A stretch of DNA of 64,000 bases, taken from positions 102,338 through 166,337 of the forward strand of contig QHWT01000072.1 of the NCBI GenBank assembly GCA_003222675.1, in the 5' to 3' direction. Origin of the DNA: Acidobacteriota bacterium (GTDB taxonomy: Bacteria; Acidobacteriota; Vicinamibacteria; Vicinamibacterales; 2-12-FULL-66-21). Shown in pieces: positions 52,596 through 60,425 of the stretch; the first letter of the stretch is position 1; each line of letters begins with the position of its first letter. A program made the translations under genes and the position numbers. The notes beneath the pieces were generated by a model that was not told the origin of the DNA, ran no database searches, and saw only the letters and a list, made by a program, of their open reading frames with translations.

Positions 52596-53302
52596 CCCCG
52601 TACGAAACGGCCACGAAGCGCGCCGGTCTACCGCCCTGGCTGCCGGCCGGGTACGCGCGTGTGCTCGCCTGGCGCACCCGACCGGAACTGTGCGCCCGCT
52701 GTCACCGGCGCGCGGCGGACATCCTCGAGGGCACGCAGGCGCTGTGCCGCGGCTGTCACACGACGGGGCGGGGCGACGCCGCCACACGCCAGCGGCAGCA
52801 CCGCCAGGCCGCGATCGAAGTCAGTCTTCGCCAGGACGACACGGGACGCGGGGTCGTCGGATTGGCCGTGCCATTTGGCGAGCCGGTTGAACTGAAGGCC
52901 GGGCACTGGGAGCAGTTCGAGCGGGGCGCGTTCCGCTACAGTCCGACTCTGGTCCCGTTGACGCGGAGTCACGGCGGTCCGGAAATCGCGCGGGCGCGCG
53001 CCTTTGAATTGCCGCACGGCTTGTTCTTCGAAGCGTCCGATCTGCGCCATCAGGCGGATGTGCTCCGCGGGGCGTCGCTCGTCTCCATTGCCTTCGATCG
53101 CGACAACGTGCAGTCCACCTACGAATCGTTCCGCGGCGGCCGCTTGCGCCGCATTCACGAAGCCCGGTTGAGCCAAATCTCGCTAGTCGCCTCGCCGGCC
53201 TATCGCATGACGTGGGCCGCGGCCCGAACGCCGGAGGCCTGGCAGAAGGTGTACCGCGGTATGCAGGCCGCGCTCGATCGCATCGTCGAGGAGTGCGCGT
53301 GA
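52592..53302 (+). CDS. HK97-type prohead protease with N-terminal zinc ribbon
   Basis: 236 aa. Residues about 32-56 (CARCHRRAADILEGTQALCRGC) are a CxxC...CxxC zinc ribbon. Residues about 85-215 match the HK97 prohead protease fold: VVGLAVPFGEPVELKAGHWE, QFERGAFRYS, PLTRSHGGPEIARA with the likely catalytic His, DVLRGASLVSIAFD with the nucleophile Ser, and EARLSQISLVASPAYRMT. In phages it cleaves capsid protein during maturation. No capsid gene is seen nearby, so it may process a helper phage's capsid or have another use. Confidence 0.75.
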   Translation: MTPYETATKRAGLPPWLPAGYARVLAWRTRPELCARCHRRAADILEGTQALCRGCHTTGRGDAATRQRQHRQAAIEVSLRQDDTGRGVVGLAVPFGEPVELKAGHWEQFERGAFRYSPTLVPLTRSHGGPEIARARAFELPHGLFFEASDLRHQADVLRGASLVSIAFDRDNVQSTYESFRGGRLRRIHEARLSQISLVASPAYRMTWAAARTPEAWQKVYRGMQAALDRIVEECA

Positions 53303-53448
53303 CGGCCACGGTGTGCCTGATCGCCGGCTTCGTGCTCGCGGTCCTCGGGATCGCGCTGTGGTCACTCCCGGCAGCGTGTCTCGTCGCCGGCGTGACGCTG
53401 TTTATCAGTGGCGGCCTCGAGCATCGGCAGCAGGCGCCGCGCAAGTAA
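53299..53448 (+). CDS. small two-helix membrane protein, holin-like
   Basis: 49 aa: two hydrophobic helices (VCLIAGFVLAVLGIAL and PAACLVAGVTLFISGG) and a charged tail HRQQAPRK. GTG start coupled to the protease gene (GTGA). Size and layout fit a holin or a small membrane protein of a phage-like element; no direct proof. Confidence 0.55.
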   Translation: MTATVCLIAGFVLAVLGIALWSLPAACLVAGVTLFISGGLEHRQQAPRK

Positions 53449-53454
53449 GGGGGA

Positions 53455-53856
53455 ATGCCCATGGAACCCATCGCCGTCCTGCCGCGCGCGCTGCTCGACG
53501 CATACGCGGCCTTTCATATCCACGCGCGCGCGCTCTTCGACGTGCTCAACGCGCAACACCGGGCCGGCCATCTGCGCGCGAGCGCCGAGGATGTCGCGGC
53601 CATTCAGACCGCCACGGACGCGTTCAACGCAATCGGCGCGGAATCCCGGCGGGCCAATGCGACAGTCGCCGAGCGCCAGGCATGGCTCAAGACCGTCCAC
53701 ACGGCGCTCGACCGCCGCGCGTCGCAAGCGATCGATCTGAACATCAACCTGGCCCCCAAAGGCCGGATGCTCAAGGCCGTGACGCGGAACGCACAGGGCC
53801 AGGTCGAGATGGTGATCGAGACGCCGATCAACGATGACCCCGTGAAAGGTGAGTGA
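53455..53856 (+). CDS. hypothetical element protein
   Basis: 133 aa. Long helices in the first 90 residues (PRALLDAYAAFHIHARALFD, ASAEDVAAIQTATDAFNAIG), then a strand-rich end (GQVEMVIETPIND). Soluble, no family recognised; in a row of structural-like genes with small gaps. Confidence 0.55.
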   Translation: MPMEPIAVLPRALLDAYAAFHIHARALFDVLNAQHRAGHLRASAEDVAAIQTATDAFNAIGAESRRANATVAERQAWLKTVHTALDRRASQAIDLNINLAPKGRMLKAVTRNAQGQVEMVIETPINDDPVKGE

Positions 53857-53860
53857 GTGA

Positions 53861-54229
53861 ATGGGAACGAAGGATGATTTCCGCGGCGTCGGCTACTGGA
53901 ATGAAACGCTCGTCGCGTCCGCGGCACGCACGACGACCGGCAACACCGGCAACATTTTCGGCTACGGCGCGGCGACGTCGCTGCGCGTGCTGCTGGACGT
54001 CTCGGCCGCGTCCGGCACGACGCCGTCCCTGACCGTGCTCGTCGAAGACAGCTTCGACGGCGGCACCAACTGGAACACGATCGGCACGTTCGCGGCGAAG
54101 ACCGCGGTCAGCCGCGAAGCGATCAACATCACGACGCCGTTCAGCGAGTTGATCCGCGTGAGCTGGACGATCACCGGCACGACGCCGTCGTTCACGTTCA
54201 GCGTGAACACGATCGCCCGCACGCGGTAA
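53861..54229 (+). CDS. virion-like beta-sandwich protein
   Basis: 122 aa, beta-rich and Thr/Ser/Gly-rich: LVASAARTTTGNTGNIFGYG, LRVLLDVSAASGTTPSLTVL, EDSFDGGTNWNTIGTFAA, ITGTTPSFTFSVNTIAR. Resembles small phage decoration or tail-associated proteins by composition only. Starts 4 bases after the preceding stop with GGTGAG upstream. Confidence 0.5.
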   Translation: MGTKDDFRGVGYWNETLVASAARTTTGNTGNIFGYGAATSLRVLLDVSAASGTTPSLTVLVEDSFDGGTNWNTIGTFAAKTAVSREAINITTPFSELIRVSWTITGTTPSFTFSVNTIARTR

Positions 54230-54233
54230 GCGG

Positions 54234-55409
54234 ATGGCACCTCCGAGCACGCCGGCAACGCCGACACCTGCGGACGGCGCCACGGCTGTCTCTGGGAACG
54301 CGCCGCCGGCCTTCACCTGGACCGCCCCGGGCGCGACCTCGTGTGAGATGTATTTTGGCCCATTCCCGCCGGGCGGCGATTCGATCATCGGCGGCGTGCG
54401 ATTTCCGGCGCAGGGGTTTGCGAGTCCTTGGCCGCCGCTCACCTGGACGCGCAACGGCGTCGGGAGTCTCTCGGGCGGCACGTTCACGTTTGACGAAGAA
54501 CCCAATACGGCCGGCGTGCAGGCCATGGCGCCGCTGAAGCGCGCGAAACGCTTCTACTGGCAGGTGTACGCGAGTAACGCCGACGGCACGACCGCCGGCC
54601 CGGTCTGGTCCTTCGTGACGGACGGCGCCGACGCGCCGGTACTGGTTGCCCCGGACAACGCGTCCGTGACGGATCTCAATCCGACGCTGTCGTGGAGTGC
54701 CGTCGGGGCCGAGTCGTATGACGTCTTCTTCGGCACCGTGAACCCGCCGCCGCTCGTGTCGTCGGGTCAGGCGGCGAGCGGGTACACGCCCGCAGGACCG
54801 CTGATTGATCAGCAAACGTATTACTGGCAGATCGTCGCCAAGGTTGGCGACGCCACGACGGCGGGATCTGTGTGGAGTTTCACCGCCGATGCCACTGCGG
54901 GGGACATCTTGGTTCTAACGAAAGACGTGACGACGCACGACATCGTGAACACCGGCGCCGCCACGACTGCGTGGTCCTACACCGTCCCGGGCGGCACGTT
55001 ATCGACGGATCGGGCGCTGCGGCTCACGGTCACCGGCGACTATCTCAATAACAGCGGGAGCAGTGACACCTTCGTCGCGCGCGTGAAGTTCGGCGGCGTG
55101 CAGATCGCCACACTGGTGTGCAACACCGTGCCGACGAACGCGAATCGTCGGGCGTTGCTGCTCGAGGCGCTGATCTCGGCTGCGGGCACGACGAATGCGC
55201 AGACGGTTCGAGGACGGACGTCGTTAGGGGTGACCGGCTCGAACAGCGGCTCCGGCGATGTGCCGGCCTTTGGCGAAATGCATGATGTGCACAACGCGCT
55301 GACGGTTGATTCCACGGTGAATCAAACGCTGCTGGTTGAGTTTGACCACACCGCGGCGAACGCGAACCTGAGCGCGCGCACGCTGGCGGTGTGGGTCGAG
55401 AAGTTGTGA
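54234..55409 (+). CDS. surface or tail-fibre-like protein with FnIII-type domains
   Basis: 391 aa. Two fibronectin-III-like repeats: PTPADGATAVSGNAPPAFTW...KRFYWQVYASNADG..GPVWSFVT and VLVAPDNASVTDLNPTLSW...QTYYWQIVAKVGDA..GSVWSFTA. The C-terminal 170 residues are a beta-rich domain (ALRLTVTGDYLNNSGSSDTF, VARVKFGGVQIATLVCNTVP) such as occurs on virion surfaces. Starts 4 bases after the previous stop. Likely a decoration or receptor-binding protein; inference. Confidence 0.6.
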   Translation: MAPPSTPATPTPADGATAVSGNAPPAFTWTAPGATSCEMYFGPFPPGGDSIIGGVRFPAQGFASPWPPLTWTRNGVGSLSGGTFTFDEEPNTAGVQAMAPLKRAKRFYWQVYASNADGTTAGPVWSFVTDGADAPVLVAPDNASVTDLNPTLSWSAVGAESYDVFFGTVNPPPLVSSGQAASGYTPAGPLIDQQTYYWQIVAKVGDATTAGSVWSFTADATAGDILVLTKDVTTHDIVNTGAATTAWSYTVPGGTLSTDRALRLTVTGDYLNNSGSSDTFVARVKFGGVQIATLVCNTVPTNANRRALLLEALISAAGTTNAQTVRGRTSLGVTGSNSGSGDVPAFGEMHDVHNALTVDSTVNQTLLVEFDHTAANANLSARTLAVWVEKL

Positions 55410-55410
55410 T

Positions 55411-55650
55411 CTAGTGTTCGAGCAGCGCGACGACACTGCTCTCGGGGATCCGCGTCGTGCGCGGCGACAACGTGATCGCGCGCAGCTGCCCGGACGCAAT
55501 CAGTTTGCGGACGGTGTTGACGGTGCAATTGAGATGCACCGCGACCTCGGGCAGCGTCAACAGGCGCGTGCCCTCGAGGCGTAACGCTTGCTGATCGGGA
55601 TGCCGCCGATCGGCCGCGACGGGATCCGACACACGTATGTTAGGCTGCAC
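55411..55650 (-). CDS. helix-turn-helix protein, excisionase-type, on the opposite strand
   Basis: 79 aa. LLTLPEVAVHLNCTVNTVRK, LIASGQLRAITLSPRTTRI and PESSVVALLE match the HTH_17/excisionase fold. The only minus-strand gene within the element, convergent with the fibre-like gene (1-base gap). A terminator-like hairpin lies in its leader (55697-55745), which suggests attenuation. Confidence 0.7.
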   Translation of the reverse strand: MQPNIRVSDPVAADRRHPDQQALRLEGTRLLTLPEVAVHLNCTVNTVRKLIASGQLRAITLSPRTTRIPESSVVALLEH

Positions 55651-55696
55651 GTCGCCTGCGCATGGACGCGACTCGTTTCGTCAGCGTAAGGAAGTA

Positions 55697-55745
55697 GAAG
55701 AAAACGGCCCGGCGCCGCGTGATGATGGAAACGCCGCGCCAGGCC
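55697..55745 (-). terminator. Rho-independent-like hairpin in the leader of the minus-strand HTH gene
   Basis: On the minus strand GGCCTGGCGCGGCGT pairs with GCGCGGCGCCGGGCC-like sequence, followed by GTTTTCTTCT. No minus-strand gene lies upstream of it, so it can act only on leader transcripts of the HTH gene or on antisense RNA. Confidence 0.5.
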
Positions 55746-55835
55746 TGAGCAGTCAGCAAGCGTTCACCTTGCCGACGACGCCTGCACCAAAGTGTAGCAG
55801 GCCTCTCGCCGGCCTCTTTGCCAGAGGGAGGCCAC

Positions 55836-56066
55836 ATGGAACTCGTCAAAGATGCCCCGCTCCTCCCACACACGCCGTCGTCCGGCGAACGCGTGTACCG
55901 CTCGATCAATCGTCTGTCGTTGCTGTCGTCGTTGCTGTTCACGTCGAGCAGTGATGGCACCAACACGCTCGACGCCGATCACATGCGCGCGCTCTCGGAG
56001 TACCTCGAAGAGATTCGCGATGATCTACAGGAGGTGCACTGTGTGGACGACGGCGGTGTGCGATGA
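55836..56066 (+). CDS. small acidic hypothetical protein
   Basis: 76 aa, ATG with GAGGGAGG upstream. A helical middle (YRSINRLSLLSSLLFTSSSD) and an acidic helix (LSEYLEEIRDDLQEVH). Overlaps the next gene (ATGA). Confidence 0.55.
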   Translation: MELVKDAPLLPHTPSSGERVYRSINRLSLLSSLLFTSSSDGTNTLDADHMRALSEYLEEIRDDLQEVHCVDDGGVR

Positions 56067-56362
56067 CGGCCACGCTCGTCTCGTTCACGACGGACGAGCC
56101 TGCTGCAAAGGAACGCCAACTGAAGGACCGGTGGCGCCAGTGCTACGACGAGTTGCGCACCACGGCGCGCGCCGGCGTGCTCGCTCCGCGCGGGGGCGGC
56201 CCCACCAAAGATGCACTGGAGTCGATGTGGCACGCGCATGAGCGGTACACGAGACATCGCTGCGCCGGGTACTGGATCGCGTGGATGACGCGGAGCGTGC
56301 GCAGATCCTCCAGCAGTTGTACGGGCCGACCCGAACTAAGCTGCGGCACACCAGCGAACTGA
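56063..56362 (+). CDS. hypothetical protein, probably the first part of a frameshifted gene
   Basis: 99 aa. The start overlaps the previous stop. KERQLKDRWRQCYDELRTTA and KDALESMWHAHERYT are helical; after residue 64 the sequence becomes Cys/Arg/Ser-rich and odd. The next frame from about 56252 reads HETSLRRVLDRVDDAERAQI and joins smoothly to the ORF 56281-56481, so one gene of about 139 codons with a one-base shift is likely. Confidence 0.5.
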   Translation: MTATLVSFTTDEPAAKERQLKDRWRQCYDELRTTARAGVLAPRGGGPTKDALESMWHAHERYTRHRCAGYWIAWMTRSVRRSSSSCTGRPELSCGTPAN

Positions 56363-56481
56363 TCCCGCCCGAACGAAAACTGATCACCGACTATCGCGCG
56401 CTCGACGACCAGGCGCGCGCGATCGTGCGGCTGTTGATGGATCGCCTGGCCATCGTTCCTGATGCGGACGGGGCGCGATGA
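56281..56481 (+). CDS. hypothetical protein or second part of the frameshifted gene
   Basis: 66 aa from a GTG: DDAERAQILQQLYGPTRTKL, LIPPERKLITDYRALDDQAR, AIVRLLMDRLAIVP. Helical and well composed. It may be separate, with its own GTG start, or the true C-terminus of the 56063 gene. Confidence 0.5.
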   Translation: MDDAERAQILQQLYGPTRTKLRHTSELIPPERKLITDYRALDDQARAIVRLLMDRLAIVPDADGAR

Positions 56482-56603
56482 TGCGAGATCATCCGTTCAG
56501 CATCTGGACCTTAGGGGGGATTCCCGGAGGCGGCACAGGTGTCCCAGCACCCGGCGATCTTGAGTCGTGGGGCTCCACGTGGAGAACCGCGTCGCCGCAT
56601 TGA
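56478..56603 (+). CDS. possible small Gly/Pro-rich protein
   Basis: 41 aa starting at ATGATG that overlaps the preceding stop: MRDHPFSIWTLGGIPGGGTG VPAPGDLES-type composition. The end may be shifted, because another frame nearby reads VENRVAALNASMAKLNRR, a typical helix. Weak evidence. Confidence 0.3.
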   Translation: MMRDHPFSIWTLGGIPGGGTGVPAPGDLESWGSTWRTASPH

Positions 56604-56676
56604 ATGCCTCGATGGCCAAACTCAATCGGCGCTGACTTTCAAGTTGTCGAGGGAAGCGGGCGAACAAACCACAACG

Positions 56677-56754
56677 ATGATCCGACTGACATGGGCTATC
56701 GCGGCGCTCACGGTGATGATCGCCGTGCTGACGGCGGTAACGCTATGGAAATGA
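56677..56754 (+). CDS. possible single-helix membrane peptide
   Basis: 25 aa: MIRLTWAIAALTVMIAVLTA VTLWK, one membrane helix with a Lys end. It overlaps the start of the recombinase gene (10 bases). May be the membrane part of a larger broken accessory protein. Confidence 0.35.
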   Translation: MIRLTWAIAALTVMIAVLTAVTLWK

Positions 56755-58487
56755 TGATCGCTGCCATCTACGCTCGCAAGAGTACGGAACAAACCGGCAT
56801 GGTCGACGAACAGAAATCCGTCGCACGTCAGGTGGCGCACGCGCGTGACTACGCGCAGCGCAAAGGCTGGACGGTCGACGAGGCCTCCGTCTACATCGAC
56901 GACGGGATCTCCGGCGCCGAGTTCGCGAAACGTCCCGGCTTCGTCCGGCTGATGAACGCCCTGGCGCCGCGGCCGCGGTTTCAGGTCCTCGTCATGTCGG
57001 AGGAATCACGGCTGGGGGGCGAAGCGATCGAAACTGCGTACGCGCTCAAGCAGTTGCTGCGCGCCGGCGTGCGCGTGTTTTTCTATCTCGAGGACCGCGA
57101 GCGCACACTCGATACGCCGACCGACAAGATCATGCTGTCACTCGCCGCGTTCGCCGACGAACTCGAGCGCGAGAAAGCACGCCAGCGCACGTACGACGCA
57201 ATGCGGCGGAAAGTGGAACAGCGCCAGGTCACCGGCGGGCAGTGCTTCGGCTATCGCAACGTCGACGTGACGGCGGCCGGACCCGACGGCCGACCAAAAC
57301 GGCAATACGTGCGGCGCGAGCTCGAGGAGCACGAGGCGGCCGTCGTGCGTCAAATTTTTGAACTCTGTGCCATGGGGGAGGGGTTCAAGGAGATCACGAA
57401 GCGACTCAACGCCGATCGTGCACCGGCGCCGCGATCGCAGCAGGGGCGGCTGCGCGCTTGGACGCCGTCCTCGATCCGCGAAATTCTGCTCCGCGAGAGT
57501 TACCGCGGCGTGCTCGTCTGGAACAAGACGCGGAAGCGGAACGCGGACGGCCAGACCCGGCCAACCGCACGTCCGCCGTCGGAATGGCTGCGCATTCAGG
57601 CAGATGACCTACGGGTTGTCTCGGATGCGCTGTGGCAGGCCGCGCATACACAGCTTGCGAACCGACGCACGCGCTACGCAAAAACCGCGTCAGGCGCGGC
57701 GCAGGCGCTCGATCCGTGCGCCAGGCGCCGGAGCTATCTCCTGAGCGGCTTCGCGCGCTGCAACGTCTGCGGCGGCGCCATACAGGCCGTCTCGCGGTCG
57801 TCTACGACGGGACGGCTGTTCCGGTACGTCTGCGGCCAGTACGTGAACCGCGGCGAGCACGTCTGCGGCAATCGCCGCATGGCGCGGATGCAGACCGCCG
57901 ACGCGGCCATCCGGGAGCTGCTGGCGAACGAGGTGCTTCGGCCGGGCGTCCTGGAGCGGGCGCTCGACCTGGCACTCGAGACGCTCAGCGGCGATCGCCA
58001 GCAGGACGAACGCGAGCGGCAGCGGCGCGAGCTCGAGCAGCGACTCGCGAAGCTCGAAACGCAGCTCGCGAACCTGGCAGACACGGCGGCGCGCGGCGGC
58101 GCGGTACCGGTCATCCTCGAGGCGCTCACGCGCACCGACGACGAACGACGTGCGGTCCTGGCGCAGCTTGAGGCAGAAGCCCGTAACCGACCTGTTACGG
58201 CCATTCCAGCAACGGCCGCACTCCGGCGCGAGTTGCACACCTACGTGCGCGAGTGGGAGCAGCTGACAACAGCCACGACGGATCACGTGCGCGCGACGCG
58301 CGGCTTACTCGAAACGGTGCTCAGTCGTCGGATTGAGTTTCGGCCGTTCGATCGCGCCGATGGTGCCGCGATGTACGAGTTGATTGTTCCACTGCAGTTC
58401 GATCGCTTGCTGACGATCGCGGTCCCATCACTCGCTCGGGTAGGACTGGCGTCCCCAACGGGATTCGAACCCGTGTTTTGGCCTTGA
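56745..58487 (+). CDS. large serine recombinase (integrase of the element)
   Basis: 580 aa. The resolvase domain has the catalytic Ser in IYARKSTEQ (about residue 13), YIDDGISGAEFAKRPGFVRL and MLSLAAFADELEREKARQRT. Then the recombinase domain (HEAAVVRQIFELCAMGEGFK), the zinc ribbon CNVCGGAI...YVCG...HVCGN from residue 339, and a coiled coil (RRELEQRLAKLETQLANLA). It would insert and, with a directionality factor, excise the element. The last 14 codons (about LASPTGFEPVFWP) are the complement of tRNA-Glu, so the natural C-terminus may differ in the free form. Start could also be the ATG at 56754. Confidence 0.9.
   Translation: MEMMIAAIYARKSTEQTGMVDEQKSVARQVAHARDYAQRKGWTVDEASVYIDDGISGAEFAKRPGFVRLMNALAPRPRFQVLVMSEESRLGGEAIETAYALKQLLRAGVRVFFYLEDRERTLDTPTDKIMLSLAAFADELEREKARQRTYDAMRRKVEQRQVTGGQCFGYRNVDVTAAGPDGRPKRQYVRRELEEHEAAVVRQIFELCAMGEGFKEITKRLNADRAPAPRSQQGRLRAWTPSSIREILLRESYRGVLVWNKTRKRNADGQTRPTARPPSEWLRIQADDLRVVSDALWQAAHTQLANRRTRYAKTASGAAQALDPCARRRSYLLSGFARCNVCGGAIQAVSRSSTTGRLFRYVCGQYVNRGEHVCGNRRMARMQTADAAIRELLANEVLRPGVLERALDLALETLSGDRQQDERERQRRELEQRLAKLETQLANLADTAARGGAVPVILEALTRTDDERRAVLAQLEAEARNRPVTAIPATAALRRELHTYVREWEQLTTATTDHVRATRGLLETVLSRRIEFRPFDRADGAAMYELIVPLQFDRLLTIAVPSLARVGLASPTGFEPVFWP
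58447..58458. other. right attachment-site core in tRNA-Glu
   Basis: TGGCGTCCCCAA, identical to 48854-48865. Integration here leaves the tRNA whole. Confidence 0.65.
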
Positions 58488-58522
58488 AAGGGCCACGTCC
58501 TGGGCCTCTGGACGATGGGGAC
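58447..58522 (-). tRNA. tRNA-Glu(TTC), CCA encoded
   Basis: Acceptor GTCCCCA/TGGGGAC, D arm, anticodon arm GGCCCTTTCAAGGCC with anticodon TTC, T arm CGGGTTCGAATCCCG, then G and CCA. It is complete, 76 nt with CCA. The 3' end is the right attachment core of the 9.6-kb element, whose integrase gene overlaps it antisense. Confidence 0.93.
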
Positions 58523-58769
58523 GCGTGCGCGATCGGCGCCTCCGGGGCGGGCACCCGGATCCGCGAGATCATAGCATAGCGGTCCGTGCACGGTCGCGAA
58601 GCGCCGCCGGCCGTACTCGGTCCTTGACCGAGTCGACGGCGACGTGCGCGCCACGGTTTGAGCTCGGCGCTGTACCTGACGCACCTCCGGTCCGCGCTCC
58701 GCATGCCGCGACTAAGATGTCCGCCATGAACGGCAGACATCTACGCATTGTGCCGCTCGGGTTCACCTG

Positions 58770-59600
58770 TGTTGCGCGATCGAGGCCGCCGCGCGCGAGC
58801 TGCCGCGGCTGAAGGTCTCCGACAACAAACGGTTCCTCGTGACCGACGCGGGGCGCCCGTTCTTCTGGCTCGCGGACACCGCGTGGGAGCTCTTTCATCG
58901 ACTGACTCGAGAAGATGCCGATCGATATCTTCGCAACCGTGCCGCGCTTCGGTTCACCGTGATCCAGGCGGTCGCGCTTGCCGAATTCGATGGCCTGACG
59001 GCGCCGAATGCGTACGGCGAGACGCCCCTTCGCAGCAACGACCCCACACAGCCCAATGAGACGTACTTCGCGCACGTGGACTGGATCGTCGCGCGCGCGA
59101 ATGCGCGCGGCCTCTACATCGCCTTCCTGCCGACGTGGGGAGACAAGTGGAACAAGAAGTGGGGCACTGGTCCGGAGATCTTCACTCCCGCCAACGCCGA
59201 GCAGTACGGTGAGTGGCTCGGGCGACGATATCGTGAGCGGGGATCGTGTGGATTCTTGGCGGCGATCGGCCGATCGAGACGGATCTCCATCGTGAGATCC
59301 TTCGCGCGATGGCGCGCGGGCTGCGCCGCGGCGACGGCGGGGCGCACCTGATCACGCTGCACCCGGCCGGAGGACAGGGCTCCTCGACATGGTTTCATGC
59401 AATCCGCTGCAGCCGTGGACGGATGCGATCAATCAGCCGGGCCAGAATAGCGGTGAGCGAGAGTTCTCACCGCCCGATGCAGGCGAGATGTTCGACCGGG
59501 TGCTCGTCGTTGATGACGAGGCGAAGAATTATCCGCCGCCGGGCAGTCGTGACAGACGTGGAGTCGGCTCATTTCCGCGTTCGCGGCGGCCGCGCCGCGT
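58770..59600 (+). pseudogene. GH140-like (DUF4038) glycoside hydrolase, multiply frameshifted
   Basis: Three frames are needed. Frame 1 (to about 59240): [65 protein letters not shown], the apiosidase-like barrel start. Frame 2: [40 protein letters not shown]. Frame 3: [20 protein letters not shown], typical of the collagen-binding-like C-terminal domain. Roughly 150-200 middle residues are missing. A dead gene for a secreted pectin- or glycan-acting enzyme. Confidence 0.65.
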
Positions 59601-59886
59601 GACGCTCGGGTGGCGGCTTTGCCGTCTCGCCGTCCGGCCTGGACGCATGAACCGGAGTGCCGTCGATTATCCCTCTTGGGCCCGTCACCGCTGGCAGATG
59701 CCGCAGCGGCTCGGAGTAATGGAGATACGTATCGAAGGACGCGACCATCACGCGCGATTCGATCGTAATCATGTCAATGCCCGCAAGCGACACCCGCGTC
59801 CAGGCGTCGATCACGATACCCTTGTCGAGCACGCGGTCGAGCACATCGATGAGACTCGGTCCTTCTGTAGGGTGCTGGACCGCCAT
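59569..59886 (-). CDS. gas vesicle structural protein, GvpA/GvpJ family
   Basis: 105 aa. Residues 10-60 ([51 protein letters not shown]) match the GvpA-type shell domain helix-strand-strand-helix almost end to end. A basic, Pro-rich tail of about 45 residues follows, as in GvpJ/GvpM-like minor proteins. In gas vesicle clusters these build or nucleate the protein shell. No other gvp gene is near, so flotation is doubtful. Its 3' end overlaps the GH140 pseudogene. Confidence 0.8.
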   Translation of the reverse strand: MAVQHPTEGPSLIDVLDRVLDKGIVIDAWTRVSLAGIDMITIESRVMVASFDTYLHYSEPLRHLPAVTGPRGIIDGTPVHASRPDGETAKPPPERHAARPPRTRK

Positions 59887-59974
59887 CGCTGGCTCCTTCG
59901 GGCAGTAGTAGCTCTTCGTCCTCCGCTAACCGGCTCGGCAGCCGACGAGTCGGCGACTACAACTGGTAACCGAT

Positions 59975-60145
59975 TTACTTCTGCAACCCCTTCATCTCGC
60001 CCTGCAGCTGCCGCAGTTCCTCTTCTTCATATCGGAGGATCAACTTCACGGCGTCCGCGTTCATCTCTTTCGGCAGCTCCTTCAGCATTCCCGACTTCTG
60101 AAGGCTCGCCGCGAACGGCGCGCCGAGCATTGCGATGTCGAACAC
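59975..60145 (-). CDS. possible hypothetical protein, N-terminus uncertain
   Basis: 56 aa from a GTG: VFDIAMLGAPFAASLQKSGM, LKELPKEMNADAVKLILRYE, then an acidic helix EEELRQLQGEMKGL. The frame upstream still looks coding (ERPHVGARVFDI) and another frame gives DIAAYRLAVQLQH just before, so a one-base shift may have split a longer gene. Unknown family; upstream of the gas-vesicle gene on the same strand. Confidence 0.4.
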   Translation of the reverse strand: MFDIAMLGAPFAASLQKSGMLKELPKEMNADAVKLILRYEEEELRQLQGEMKGLQK

Positions 60146-60425
60146 TCGCGCGCCGACATGCGGGCGTTCGTCAGTGCTGAAGCTGCACGGCCAACCGGTA
60201 CGCCGCGATGTCCTTTCGCATCCGCCTTTGGTCTGGGCCGGATGATGAACAGAGCGGTACCGGACATAGGCATAGTTCGACTATAGCATCCCGGAGGGAT
60301 GAACAGACGAGCTGTGGCCTCTTTTCGGATTGAGGACTGGCGGCCCGATCGATCCTGCATTACAATCGCGGCCCCGGCTCATGCCGGACTCCCCGACAAC
60401 TGAAGGATTCTGAGGAACCGATCCG

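Larger units (their letters stand above)
48854..58458. mobile_element. 9.6-kb integrated element at tRNA-Glu, phage-satellite-like
   Basis: Bounded by 12-bp direct repeats TGGCGTCCCCAA (48854-48865 and 58447-58458), the right copy being the 3' end of tRNA-Glu. Order: hypothetical, excisionase-like HTH, small protein, replication initiator with internal iterons, small coiled-coil protein, structured non-coding region, XRE-like regulator, hypothetical, prohead protease, 2-TM protein, three virion-like or surface genes, a reversed HTH gene, small genes, and the serine recombinase. No recognisable capsid, portal, terminase or lysis gene. Best read as a phage satellite or cryptic prophage; the alternative is the remainder of a larger phage after deletion. 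Confidence 0.75.
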
